Of a DNA stretch of 64,000 nt, positions 38,013-51,400 are shown piece after piece. This stretch comes from Lampris incognitus. Its lineage: Eukaryota; Chordata; Actinopteri; Lampriformes; Lampridae. A program made the translations under genes and the position numbers. Under the pieces are notes generated by a model that did not search any database, had not been told where the DNA came from, and saw only the letters and a program-made list of their open reading frames with translations. Positions within the stretch are counted from its first letter, which is position 1. Each line of letters opens with the position of its first letter. The stretch is taken from contig NC_079216.1 of NCBI RefSeq assembly GCF_029633865.1, positions 16,776,505 through 16,840,504 of the forward strand. The letters are read 5' to 3'.

Positions 38013-38455
38013 GTAATGGTTTTGTTTTTCCTTTTTTTTCCCCCCAATTGTATCCGGCCAATTACCCCACTCTTCCGAGATGTCCCGGTCTCTGCTCCAC
38101 CCCCTCTGCCAATCTGGGAAGGGCTGCAGACTACCACATGCCTCCTCCAATACATGTGGAGTCGCCAGCCGCTTTTCACCTGACACAGTGAGGAGTTTCA
38201 TCAGGGGGACACAGCGCGTGGGAGGATCACGCTATTCCCCTCAGTCCCTGCCCCCCCCCCAACAGGTGCCCGGACTGACCAGAGGAGGCGCTAGTGCAGC
38301 GACCAGGTCAGACCCACATCCGGCTTCCCACCCACAGACACGGCCAATTGTGTCTGTAGGGCGCCCAACCAACCCGCAGGCAACACAGGGATTCGAACCG
38401 GGATCTCCGTGTTGGTAGGCAACAGAATAGACCGCTATGCTACCCGGACGCCCAT
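38013..38455 (-). mobile_element. tRNA-derived SINE, family B
   Basis: Full-length minus-strand copy, with the A-rich tail at the left and the tRNA-like head at about 38380-38452. The 10-bp duplication GCATTATGAC flanks it (38003-38012 and 38456-38465). Confidence 0.92.
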
Positions 38456-38888
38456 GCATTATGACTATTAACCGGACGACCAACTAGACCTAGACACTTT
38501 ATTCTAGACTACATGTACTATTACAACAATTCCAACAGGGTCATCCCACACTACAGCTGACCTTATTTTACAAGACAACCAATATTAAAATATGATTGTC
38601 TACCACACCAAATTATTCTGTAATGTATCATTAATTCTCACATCACGTCACCATCAAGACTGCGGGTAAAAAGCTGCATGAAAAATGCGGAACAAAAAAA
38701 AAAAGGAAAAAAATCCATTAATTTTTGTAATTCTTGAAACTTCAAAACTGAAAGTTTGAAAATCAATTTCATTTTCAAATCTTTCCAGTGTGCTTCTAAA
38801 TCTGGCTTTCAGTTCCCCATAGTGCCAGTATTTTGGATACAACCTCAAAAGCTATTATTTTCTGCTGTAGGATAGAAACTGTCTTTTA

Positions 38889-40482
38889 CAGTGGTGCTTG
38901 AAAGTTTATGAACCCTTTAGAATTTTCTATATTTCTGCATAAATATGACCTAAAACATCACCAGATTTTCACACAAGTCCTAAAAGTAGATAAAGAGAAC
39001 TCAGTTAAACAAATGGGACAAAAATATTATACTTGGTCATTTATTTACTGAGGAATATTATCCAATATTACATATCTGTGAGTGGCAAAAGCATGTGAAT
39101 TTCTAGGATTAGCAGTTAATTTGAAGGTGAAATTAGAGTTAGGTGTTTTCAATCAATGGGATGACAATCAGGTGTGAGTGGGTGCCCTGTTTTATTTAAA
39201 GAACAGGGATCTTGCCGAAGTCTGATCTTCACAGCACATGTTTGTGGAAGTGTATCATGGCAAGAACAAAGGAGATTTCTGAGGACCTCAGAAAAAGCGT
39301 TGTTGATGCTCATCAGGCTGGAAAAAGTTACAAAACCATCTCTAAAGAGTTTGTACTCCACCAATCCACAGTCAGACAGATTGTGTACATATGAAGGAAA
39401 TTTAAGACCATTATTACCCTCTCCAGGAGTGGTTGACCATCAAAGATCACTCTAAGAGCAAGGTATGTAATAGTCAGCCAGGTCACAAAGGAACCAAGGG
39501 TAACTTCTAAGCAACTAAAGGCCTCTCTCACATTGGCTAATGTTAATGTTCATGAGTCCACCATCAGGAGAACACTGAACAACAATGGTGTGCATGGCAG
39601 GGTTGCAAGGAGAAAGCCACTGCTCTCCAAAAAGAACATTGCTGCCTGTCTGCAGTTTGCTAAAGATCACGTGGACAAGCCAGAAGGCTATTGGAAAAAT
39701 GTTTTGTAAACGGATGAGACCAAAATAGACATTTTTGGTTTAAATGAGAAGCGCTATGTTTGGAGAAAGGAGAACACTACATTCCAGCATAAGAACCTTA
39801 TCCCATCTGTGAAACATGGTGGTGGTAGTATCGTGGTTTGGGCCTGTTTTGCTGCATCTGGGCCAGGACAGCTTGCCATCATTGATGGAACAATGAATTC
39901 TCAATTATACCAGCGAATTCTTAAGGAAAATGTCAGGACATCTGTCTGTGAACTGAATCTCAAGAGAATGTGGGTCATGCAGCAAGACAACGACCCTAAG
40001 CACACAAGTTGTTCTACCAAAGAATGGTTAAAGAAGAATAAAGTTAATGTTTTGGAATGGCTAAGTCAAAGTGCTGACCTTAATCCAATCAAAATGTTGT
40101 GGAAGGACCTGAAGCGAGCAGTTCATGTGAGGAAACCCACCAACATCCCAGAGTTGAAGCTGTTCCGTACTGTGGAATGGGCTAAAATTCCTCCAAGCCA
40201 ATGTGCAGGACTGATGAACAGTTACCAGAAACGTTTAGTTGCAGTTATTGCTGCATGAGGTGGGGTCACATTAGATACGAAAGCAAAGGTTCACATACTT
40301 TGCCACTCACAGATATGTAATATTGGATCATTTTCTTCAATAAATAAATGACCAAGTATAATATTTTTGGGTTCTCTTTATCTACTTCTAGGACTTGTGT
40401 GAAAATCTGATGATGTTTTAGGTCATATTTATGCAGAAATGTAGAAAATTCTAAAGGGTTCACAAACTTTCAAGCACCACTG
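38889..40482 (+). mobile_element. Tc1-like transposon, second family
   Basis: Ends CAGTGGTGCTTGAAAGTTT and its reverse complement, flanked by TA (38887-38888 and 40483-40484). Long inverted repeats are about 210 bp. 1,594 bp in all. It lies between tmed6 and zdhhc7. Confidence 0.93.
39257..40258 (+). pseudogene. Tc1 transposase with three internal stops and a lost catalytic Glu
   Basis: One unshifted frame of 334 codons starts MARTKEISEDLRKSVVDAHQ. Stops occur at 39392 (TGA after QIVYI), 39434 (TGA in SG*PSKI, an expected Arg position) and 39707 (TAA before TDETKID, an expected Trp). The paired-type helix-turn-helix region and GRVARRKPLLS are clear. The first Asp (TDETKID) and second Asp (MQQDNDPKHT) remain, but the catalytic Glu is Lys (ADLNPIKMLW). 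Confidence 0.9.
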
Positions 40483-40484
40483 TA

Positions 40485-41682
40485 GTCAGTATTAATGAGC
40501 CACAACTGCAACATGGCAACTGGCTGTGACTGGGCATTCACATCGATTACTACAAAAACTCTAAGCGACAGGAAGTCAGTTATTTTCAACAGCAGCTGAC
40601 GACAAACAGGCATCAGTAACAGCAACGGGGTGGCAAAGGAAAGTTTAAAAATGTTCAACTTTATTCAAATGTGCTATGCCTTGTAGGCACGAGAAATCAA
40701 GCGAACCAATCATTAGAGCGCTTGTCCGTGAGTCCTACAAGAAATGGATGCGCACAAAATTGGCTCCTACTCGACCTTTGTCCCCACTGGAGGAAAAGTT
40801 TATCACTGCAGTCTCTGGGTTCTCGATTCTAATACAATCGCCCTATGTTATCTAAGTAGCTGAAAAAAGAAATCACACTGAAGTGCATGAAAACATATTG
40901 GCTAGTTGGACAGCTATGTTTTTAGCATCAAAGCTAAGCAATGTCAGAAAATAGCCGCTCAATCGGACCTGGCTATGTAAATTCTGATTCAAGTACAGAT
41001 ACGCCTACAAGCGACACAATCTGGGAGACAAAAGCAACTCATCACTTTTTCAGTAATAGATGTGAACACCGAACTCACTGGAGGTATGGGACTGAGTAGA
41101 TCTCTAGTGGCACCTTCACTCAATTTAACTGTGGCCAGTCACAGTTAAATTGGACTCAACACCGCGAAAACAGCATCCCTGGACTGCAGCGACCTACTCG
41201 GCCAGACATGAACTGACAGTACTTGGGTGATATTCTCATGAGCATCCTAGCAGGGTACTTGTTTTTCTCTTTCTCCTCCCACAGGGGGGAGGTCAGAGGT
41301 CAAGTTCAGATAGATAGATGCAGCCTTGAAGCTGAAAGGGATTTGGCGTCTTGCTTAAGGATACTTCAAGCATGTTTGAGGCTTTTTCTGACCGCTAGAT
41401 CCTCCTCCTGCCCCAACATAGCAGCATAGTTCCCCTGAAATGGGAGGGGAAAAAAAGAAGTCATAGTTATTGATGATTTTAACTGCAGGACTAGGTCCTT
41501 TCACAGCACAGTTGTGCTCTGCTCTATACCAGTGATGGCCTGCATGGCTCCAGTTCAAAACAAACGTCCACTGCGGGTGGTAACCTTCCAGTCCTTCCTG
41601 TCAGTTTGGTGTGGTTTGTCAGGGATCCGGGAAAAAGTCTGGTTGGGATGTGGCTGAGGTTTGATTGACAGGTGGTCAGACG
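40485..41682. other. Intergenic plus likely 3' UTR of zdhhc7
   Basis: No coding signal recognised. The part next to 41683 is presumably zdhhc7 3' UTR. I found no canonical minus-strand AATAAA close to the stop, so the polyadenylation site is unplaced. Confidence 0.45.
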
Positions 41683-42387
41683 TTAGACGGAAAACTCTGT
41701 CCCACCCTTGCGGAGGCGTTTGGGGAAGAGGGGTCTCAGTCTGAGCCCTGCAAAGGGGTTGATCCACAGCAGGGATGGCTGGCCTCCAAACACATTTCTC
41801 ATCCCTTCCCAACGCGTCTGACGCTCCCAGGTAGGCTTCTCATTCTTCAGACGCTCAATTTCCTGTTGGACAGACAGACAAGACAGTGGTGTTTACCATA
41901 TTTATCTGATTTGGAGAATGTAATGTGATGTGAATGTAAAGCCCTCTGAGACCATAAGTGAGATTTAGGGCTGTGCATATAAACTTGAATTGACAGAGAG
42001 ATAGGTGAGCAGACAGGAATATAGACAGGAAAAGAGGACAAGGACAGGCAGGCAGGCAGACAGAATAATCTACAAGCTGACTGGGAGACAATAAGACACA
42101 GTCACAGAAAGGTAGAGAGACAAATTCATGTAGAAGGAATACTAACTAAAGAAATGAGAAATGGTTAACTTCTAAATTATGTCTTACTACTCTCTAAAAC
42201 TAGTCCGACTGTGGTCTATCTGTGGGTGTGGTCTGAATGCCTACTCACCGTCTCATCATTGCAGATGGAGTGGACCTGTGTGCCGAACATGACGGCTGTG
42301 AAGGTGAGAAAGAGGAGGCCCTCCAGGCAGAGGAAGATCATCAGCATCACTGTCACAGGAGGGGAGAAGTCACTGCATTCTAGACAG

Positions 42388-42472
<85 letters not shown>

Positions 42473-45400
42473 GCTAGCCTCAGAACACATGGCTCAAGTC
42501 GAGTAGCATTAAATCAAACCATGGAGCTATCTCAAAAAATGTCCACTACTAATAAAGACTTCAGGCCAGAACCCATGTTAGTAACCAACAAATGACAAAA
42601 TAGCCTACAGGTCATTCTTCACTTGGATTATGGGATCTTTGGTACAACTGACAGCAAGGGTTGTACCTTTTAACTACATCACCATGGTAAACATAATCAC
42701 GGAGTAAAATAAAACACTTCTTCAGGGATAACTGCCACAAACAGAACAGGAAAATTAAGTATATCGAAGCATCGTTTTGCGTTGAATGCTACTCACCACT
42801 CCACTGTACCCTGATACAGGTCACAAACTGGTAGCCACAGAGCAACAGGGCATGGCTGGAGATAATGGAGATGTACATCTGGAAAGACAACATGATAATG
42901 AAGGTATAACCCTATGGTAAGTGTGCTCCAGTAATGCTTAGTACTCAGACATAGAGACATTATTTTTGAAGAGCATCCTTGTACACACTATACTCTGTAT
43001 AGCTTGTATAGTAGTTGTGTTATCCAGCCGAGGTTTAAATCTATTTACTGGATGTCTTAACCTTTCAGTTTGAAGATGTTTCGCCATTCATCTGGATGGC
43101 TTCTACAGCTTCGACACTGAATGGAGAAACCTCATTATTTATTGCTGTGGTAATGACACGTCTCTTTTTGGAAGAGGATCTGAGTTGGGACATCAAATCA
43201 TGCGTTTGGGGGGGGGGGTTTGGCACGATCTCAACATGACATCACTCACCCGGACCACCTCTACTTTCCCTGAACTAGGCCAGAGGTGACCTCAGGCTGT
43301 GACTGCTCCTTCTCCCCTTTAGCCCCAATTTCCTGGGACTGGGCCAGCGTGGTGTGTTGGGGGAAACCGCTGAGGCAGTGATGATATGGCAGCTTTATTT
43401 GCAGCAGACAAATGATGCTGTAACCCCTCACCCCCACCCCACCCTGTTTAGAAAGGGTTGCTCTAGTTTAACATACAACGATGAGCCAAAACATTATGAC
43501 CACCTGCCTAAGATCCTGTTGGTCCGCCGTGTGCAACCAAAACAGTGCCGACCCGCCGAGGCATGGACTGTACAAGACCTCTGAAGGTCTCCTTTGGTAT
43601 CTGGCACCAAAACATTAGCAGCAGATCCCTCAAGTCCTGTAAATTGAGAGGTGGGGCCGCAGTGGATCAGACTTGTCCGTCCAGCACATCCCACAGATGT
43701 TCGATTGGATTGAGATCTGGAGAATTTGGAGGCCAGGACAACACTGTGAACAGTTTATCATGTCCCTCAAACCATTCCTGAACAATGTGTGCAGTGTGGC
43801 AGGGCACATTAACCTGCTGAAAGAGGCCACTGCCATCAGGGAATACCATTGCCATGAAGGGGTGTACCTGGTCTGCAATCATGTTCAGGTAGGTGGCACG
43901 TGTCAAACTGATGTCCATTTGAATGTCCGGACCCAGGATTTCCCAGCAAAACATTGACCAGAGCATCACACTCCCTCCAGTGACTTGTTGTCTTCCCACA
44001 TTGAATCCTGATGCCATCATATCCCCAGATAAACCGCACACACGCACATGGCCATCCATGTCAATGAAAAGAAATCTGGACTCATCAGACAAGGCGACCT
44101 TCTTCCACTGCTCCAAGGTCCAGTTCCAACACTCGCGTGCCCATTGTAGGTGCTTTCAACAGTGGACAGGGGTCATCATGGGCACTCTGAGCAGTCTGCA
44201 GCTACGCAGCCCCATACACAGCAGGATGCGATGCACTGTGAGTTGTGACACATTCCTCCCGTAACCATCACTAAATTTTCTTTGACTTGTGCCACAGTAG
44301 AACTTCTGTCGGTATAGACCAGATGGGATAGCCTCGTGCATTGATGGGCCTTGAGCACCTAACACCCTGTCGCCGGTTTGTGGTTTGTCCCTCCTCGGGT
44401 CACTGTTTGTAGGTACTCACCAATGCTGACTGGGAGCACCTCACAAGCCTTGCCATTTCAGAGATGCCCTGACCCAGTTGTCTGGCCATAACAATATGGC
44501 CCTTGTCAAAGTTGCTCAAGTCTTTACTCCTGCCAATGTCTCCTGTATGCAACATGTTGACTACGGGAACTGATTGTTTGCTTCTAGTCTCGTCTACCCA
44601 GACCTTGACATATGTCCTTGTTTAGAGATGATCAACATTATTTGGTTCCCCTGTGAGTGGTCATAATGTTTTGGCTGATCAGTGCATTTAGCCTCCTTAA
44701 CTCCTCTTTTGAACCATCTGTTCCCCCTGTCTAGAATGTGTACTTCCAGGTCCTTGGAACTGAGATTCTTGTAAATGAGGGTAAACCGCTGAGGATTCTC
44801 CACCCGGCATCAGAACTGATGAAGCCATCTGGATGAATGGCGAAATGTCTTCAAACTGAAAACTTAACACGTCCAGTGAACAGATGTAATCCTCTCCTGG
44901 ACACTGATGAGACAGACCCACAAAGAGAGGATGAGTGTGTGTGTGTCTCATCCACTCCGCCGGTCAGTACAAACCTGAACAAGCTTCAGATCAACGGCGA
45001 AACGTCTTCACCTCTTTTTGGAAGCATCAGTTGACAAGATTTGATTCATATCTCATCAGTGATGTCTTAAAGAAACATCTGTTTTTCTGTCTTGCTGACA
45101 TTAACTTGACTTCCGGTAGCCTGGTTTAAGCTACAACATTAGAGGCATCCAGGCTAGCCAAAAAGTGAAACTTTTCTCAGGATAGGCCAGCAACCTAGGG
45201 TGCATTCATTAGAGCAAGTGTAGCTCTAATAATACAGACAACCTGTTGCATTTGCACTTTTTTAACCCTAGTGAAATACTGTTTTATTTTTCTATTTTTT
45301 TTATCCCTTACTGTATGCATACAGGTGAAGAATCCTGACAACCCACCCTGGACACTTTTTGGTGAAAACACAGACAACTTATAGCCCATTTGAAATCATA

Positions 45401-48400
45401 TACTTGACAACTTTACAATATGAAATGCAATATTATCTGCCTCTCTATGTGTCAAAAGTATTACTGGATTTCAAAATAGTTGGTGACCGTGTGTAGGCTT
45501 AATACTGATTAAAGTGGAAATCTCAAATATTCAGTTTATGTTTTGTTTTTGATTTTTGGCATACACTTCCCAAGAGTCATTTCGAAACTGCTAAATAGTT
45601 TGTCTGCCATGACCTGGAACACAGTGTTTGTTGTGCCTTTCTTCTCTGGTGGACCGGCTGCTTCTGGGTGACACACGACACAACAGTATGGGATTTTTTT
45701 TTTGTGGATTCCCCCCCCCCTTTTTTTTTCCTCCCCATCTGTATCCAGCCAATTACCCCACTCTTCCAAGCTGTCCCGGTCGCTGCTCCACTCCCTCTGC
45801 CGATCCAGGGAGGGCTGCTGACTACCAAATGTCTCCTACGATACATGTGGAGTTGCCAGCCGCTTCTTTTCACCCGACAGTGAGGGGTTTCGCCAGGAGG
45901 ACATAGTGCGTGGGAGGATCACGCTATTCCCCCCAGTTCCCCCTCCTCCCTTAACAAGTGCCCCAACTGACCAGAGGAGGCGCTAGTGCAAGCGACCAGG
46001 ATACATACCCACATCCGGCTTCCCACCCGCAGACGCGGCCAATTGTGTTTGTGCCCGACGAAGACGGAGGTAACACGGGGATTTGAACCAAAGTTCCCTG
46101 TGTTGGTAGGCAATGGAATAGACTGCTACGCTTACCCGGATGCTCTGAGTTTTACTTCTTGACTATCAAGCAGATTTAGCAAACCAAGGTCACAGAGGAT
46201 CTTGACTAACCGACGAATTATCAATAGCTAAAACTCAGGTCCAACCATGTTTTTTTCTTATTTGGATTTTCCCCCTTTTTCTCCCCAATTGTATCTGTTC
46301 AATTACCCCATTCTTCCAAGCTGTCCAGGTCGCTGCTCCAACCCCTCTGCCGATCTGGCTACCACATGCCTCCTCCGATACATGTGGAATCGCCAGCCAC
46401 TTCTTTTCATCTGACAGTGAGGAGTTTCACCAGGAGGATGTAGTGCGTGGAAGGATCACGCTATTCCCCCCAGTCCCCCTCCCCTTGAACAGGCGCCCCG
46501 ATCGACCAGAGGAGGCGCTTGTGCAGCGACCAGGACACATACCCACATCCAGCTTCCCACCCGCAGACACAGCCAGTTGTGTCTGTAAGGACGGCCAACC
46601 AAGCCGGAGGTAACATGGGGATTTGAACCGGCGATCCCCGTGTTAGTAGGCAACACGCAATAGACCGCTTCGCCTCCCGGACAACCAGTCCAACCATGTT
46701 TTTTGTTCAGCAGTTGGGGGAGTGCTGATACAAAAGCACTGGGGACTGTGTGATGTGAGATAGAGCTCTGGAATTTACATTACATTACAGTCATTTAGCT
46801 GACGCTTTTATCCAAAACGAAATACAATAAGTGCATTTAACGTAGGAAATCAGGAGAACTACTAGTCATCAGAGGTCATAAGTGCATCTAAACAAGCATC
46901 TAAGAGCAAAGCCAGTGCTAAAGTAAAAGTGCAAAAAATAATTATTTTTTTTAATGAGTGAATACAATAAGTGCTAAGGAAAAGTAACAGGGTAGTAGTT
47001 CTTCAAGAGGTGAGTTTTCAACCTGCACCGAAAGATGGGCAGCGACTCTGCTGTCCTTACATCAGTGGGGAGTTCATTCAACCACTGTGGGGCCAGGACA
47101 GAAAAGAGTTGTGACTGGGTCGATCGGCAGCAGGGGCTTCTGAGCGACAGGGCAACCAGGCGTTCCGAGGCAGCAGAGCGAAGTGGTCGGGCATTTTAAG
47201 ACCAGAGTCTTAAAATGGATGCAAGCAGCTACTGGGAGCCAGTGTAGGGACATGAGAAGGGGAGTTGTGTGGGAGAACTTCGGGCGGTTGAACACCAGAT
47301 GAGCTGCAGCTTTCTGAACAAGCTCCAGAGGTCTGATGGCCGACGCCGGGGCACCAGCAAGGAGGGAGTTGCCGTAGTCCAGCCGGGAGATGACCAGAGC
47401 CTGGATGAGCACCTGTGCCATCTCGTCGGTGAGGAATAGGCGAATCCTCCTGATGTTATAGAGGGGAAATCTGCAGGAGTGAGCAACCGATGCAACGTTT
47501 GCAGCAAACGACAGTTGGTCGTCCAGGATCACACCCAGATTCCTCACAGTCCGAGTTGGCATCACCATGGTGTTGTCAATGGTGATGGCCAGGTCTCGGT
47601 GCGGGCAACCTTTCCCTGGGAGCAACATCAGCTCTGTCTTGTCCAGATTGAGCTTCAGGTGGTGTGTCGCCATCCACTCCGAGATGTCAGTCAAGCACGC
47701 AGCAATGCGTGTCTCTACTTGTGTATTAGAGGGAGGAAAGGACCAGATCAGCTGGGTGTCATCAGCATAACAATGGTAAGAGAAGTCATGCGAGCGAATA
47801 ACAGAACCCAGGGATGTCGTGTACAGGGAGAAAAGGAGAGGACCCAGAACCAAACCTTGTGGAACGCCTGTAGTCAGTCTGCGAGGCTCCGACACAGATC
47901 CCCTCCATGTCACCTGGTAGGAGCAACCCGTCAGGAAGGATGCAAACATTGAGAGTGCAGAGCCTGTGACAACCAGCCCCTCGAGGGTAGAGCGAAGGAT
48001 CTGGTGGTTCACTGTGTCGAACGCAGCTGACAGGTTCAGGAGTATCAGGACAGAGGAGAGAGTTTGCTCTCGCAGAGTGCAGCGATTCTGTCACTGCAAG
48101 GAGGGCCGTCTCTGTCGAGTGACCCACCCTGAACCCAGACTGGTTGGGATCCAGGAGGTTGTTCTGGTGGAGGTACAAAGAAAGTTGGTTAAAGACAGCA
48201 CGTTCGAAAGTTTTGGATAGAAAGGGTAGAAGGGAAACCGGTCTGTAGTTTTTGACGTCAGAGGGGTTAAGTGATGGTTTCTTGAGAAGGGGGGTGACTC
48301 TTGCTGTCTTGAAGGCAGATGACAAGCATCCTGCCTGGAGGGAGGTGTTGATGAGGTGGGTTAGAAAGGGAAGGAGTTCAGGTGCTATAGACTGAAGAAG

Positions 48401-51400
48401 AGGGGAGGGGACCGGGTCAAGGGAGCATGTGGTGGGGCGACTGGATGTGATGAGGTTTAGGACCTCGTCGAGTGAGAGGGGAGCAAGGTGGGATAGGGTG
48501 GGATGTGGAGAGGTGAGGGAGGGTGCAGAGGGTGGGATAGTGCAAGCAGCACAACAATTACCAAGGTGTACATATAGGCGTCAGTAAGAAACAAAATAGA
48601 CAATCTTCGCTATTGTATCTTTAAATTAGCATTTTTGCACATTCTTTAGTCTGCCTGCTGCTGATAAAGCTTCCCTTGGTGGCCAAGTAAAGTCGATTTC
48701 ATTTTATCCTATCCTATCTTATCACCAAGCTGTTTATTACACACAGGTCAATCATGACTCACAGTGTGGTCCATTTTTGACAGTTTAGATGCCAGATGAT
48801 GGTTGGGGATATCACAGCCCCTCTGGTAAATACAATGAGTCTCCAGCTGACATAACCTCTGTATTAACAGGAATAAACGCCAGTGCATGGTTTCATACAG
48901 GAGGTTTGTGCAATTCCAACAGGTTGCGGTATAACATTTATGTCAGTGTTGATGCATGGGAAACAAGCACAACCAGCTGCTGAGTGACAGATCTGAGGAT
49001 CATTTAGTATTTGGAGGGGTCGTGACACAAGAGCAAAAGACTTTTTTTTTTTACTGAAAACATTTTAAATGTCAGACGGAAACAGGTCAAAGACTGGATA
49101 AAAGAAATTAAATTATCTGGAACACTAATTGAGTGACACAATCGCCATCTGCTGGCAAGCATATAACTCACTCCTTTATACACACACACACACACACACA
49201 TACACTCACTGGCCACTTTATTAGGTACACCTTGCTAGTACCGGGTTGGACCCCCTTTTGCCTTCAGAACTGCCTTAATCCTTCGTGGCATAGATTCAAC
49301 AAGGTACTGGAAACATTCCTCAGAGAGTTTGGTCCATATTGACATGATAGCATCACGCAGTTGCTGCAGATTTGTCAGCTGCACATCCATGATGCGAATC
49401 TCCCGGTCCACCACATCCCAAAGGTGCTCTATTGGATTGAGATCTGGTGACTGTGGAGGCCATTTGAGTACAGTGAACTCATTGTCATGTTCAAGAAACC
49501 AGTCTCACCGGCCACTTTATTAGGCACACCTGTCCAACTGCTCGTTAATGCAAATTTCTAATCAGCCAATCACATGGCAGCAACTCAATGCATTTAGGCA
49601 TGTAGACATGGTCAAGACCATCTGCTGCAGTTCAAACCGAGCATCAGAATGGGGAAGAAAGGTGATTTAAGTGACTTTGAACGTGGCATGGTTGTTGGTG
49701 CCAGACGGGCTGGTCTGAGTATTTCAGAAACTGCTGATCTACTGGGATTTTCACGCATAACCATCTCTAGGGTTTACAGAGAATGGTCCGAAAAAGAGAA
49801 AATATCCAGTGAGCGGCAGTTCTGTGGGCGAAAATGCCTTGTTGATGCCAGAGGTCAGAGGAGAATGGCCAGACTGGTTCGAGCTGATAGAAAGGCAACA
49901 GTAACTCAAATAACCACTCATTACAACCGAGGTATGCAGAAGAGCATCTCTGAACGCACAACACGTCGAACCTTGAGGCAGATGGGCTACAGTAGCAGAA
50001 GACCACACCGGGTGCCACTCCTGTCAGCTAAGAACAGGAAACTGAGGCTACAATTCGCACAGGCTCACCAAAATTGGACAATAGAAGATTGGAAAAACGT
50101 TGCCTGGTCTGATGAGTCTCGATTTCTGCTGCGACATTCGGATGGTAGGGTCAGAATTTGGCGTCAACAACATGAAAGCATGGATCCATCCTGCCTTGTA
50201 TCAACGGTTCAGGCTGGTGGTGGTGGTGTAATGGTGTGGGGGATATTTTCTTGGCACACTTTGGGCCCCTTAGTACCAATTGAGCATCGTGTCAACGCCA
50301 CAGCCTACCTGAGTATTGTTTCTGACCATGTCCATCCCTTTATGACCACAGTGTTCCCATCTTCTGATGGCTACTTCCAGCAGGATAACGCGCCATGTCA
50401 TAAAGCTCGAATCATCTCAGACTGGTTTCTTGAACATGACAATGAGTTCACTGTACTCAAATGGCCTCCACAGTCACCAGATCTCAATCCAATAGAGCAC
50501 CTTTGGGATGTGGTGGACCGGGAGATTCGCATCATGGATGTGCAGCTGACAAATCTGCAGCAACTGCGTGATGCTATCATGTCAATATGGACCAAACTCT
50601 CTGAGGAATGTTTCCAGTACCTTGTTGAATCTATGCCACGAAGGATTAAGGCAGTTCTGAAGGCAAAAGGGGGTCCAACCCGATACTAGCAAGGTGTACC
50701 TAATAAAGTGGCCAGTGAGTGTATATATATATATATATATATACATCCATCCATTGACCAGACCGCTTATCCTCCTCTCAGGGATGCGGGGATGATGGAG
50801 CCTATCCCAGCAGTCACTGGGCGGCAGGCAGAAAGGTCACAGGCATCAGTCATTGCCTGGGTGCTGTGGCTCTGACCCTTTACCCCCTTACTGCTGGTTC
50901 TTTGGTTATAATCGAGGCTTAGTTATGCTACTGTTGCACCAGCTCTAAGTACCTCTGCATCAGAGTGTCAGCAAAAGGATTAGGGAGTGAAGATAGACTC
51001 ACGGTGAAGAGGACAAAGAAGCGCTGGTTGTTTTCTCCGACGCAGTTGTTGACCCAGGGACAGTGGTGGTCCATCTTACGGATGCAACGCTTGCAGATGC
51101 TTGGGGAAAGCCAAGGAAGACAACAGTGTTACTTCCAGCCAAGATTTTTACCCCTCAGGTTGGAGAGGGCCCTAACCAGTAGCCTGTCAGGCCTGACGAG
51201 CATTCATCACAGCTGTCTGTTGGGATTCATCTTACTCAAACGTTTATCATGCAACTTGATTGATTATCATTATTAGTTAATTATTGTTACTATTAACAAT
51301 AATAATAATACATGTTATTTGTACAGCACTTTTCAAAATACTCAAAGACACTTTAGTTTAAATTGTTTAAAATAAACATACAAGCACCACACCAAAACCA

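Noticed and set aside
42211-42477. Thr/His-repeat plus-strand frame and Cys/Val-repeat minus-strand frame
   Set aside because: These arise by translating the (CA)n microsatellite; only the exon 5 part on the minus strand is real.
49329-49523. Separate small gene before the DD36E transposase
   Set aside because: It is the reversed, noncoding side of the foldback arm and recurs identically at 50398-50595.
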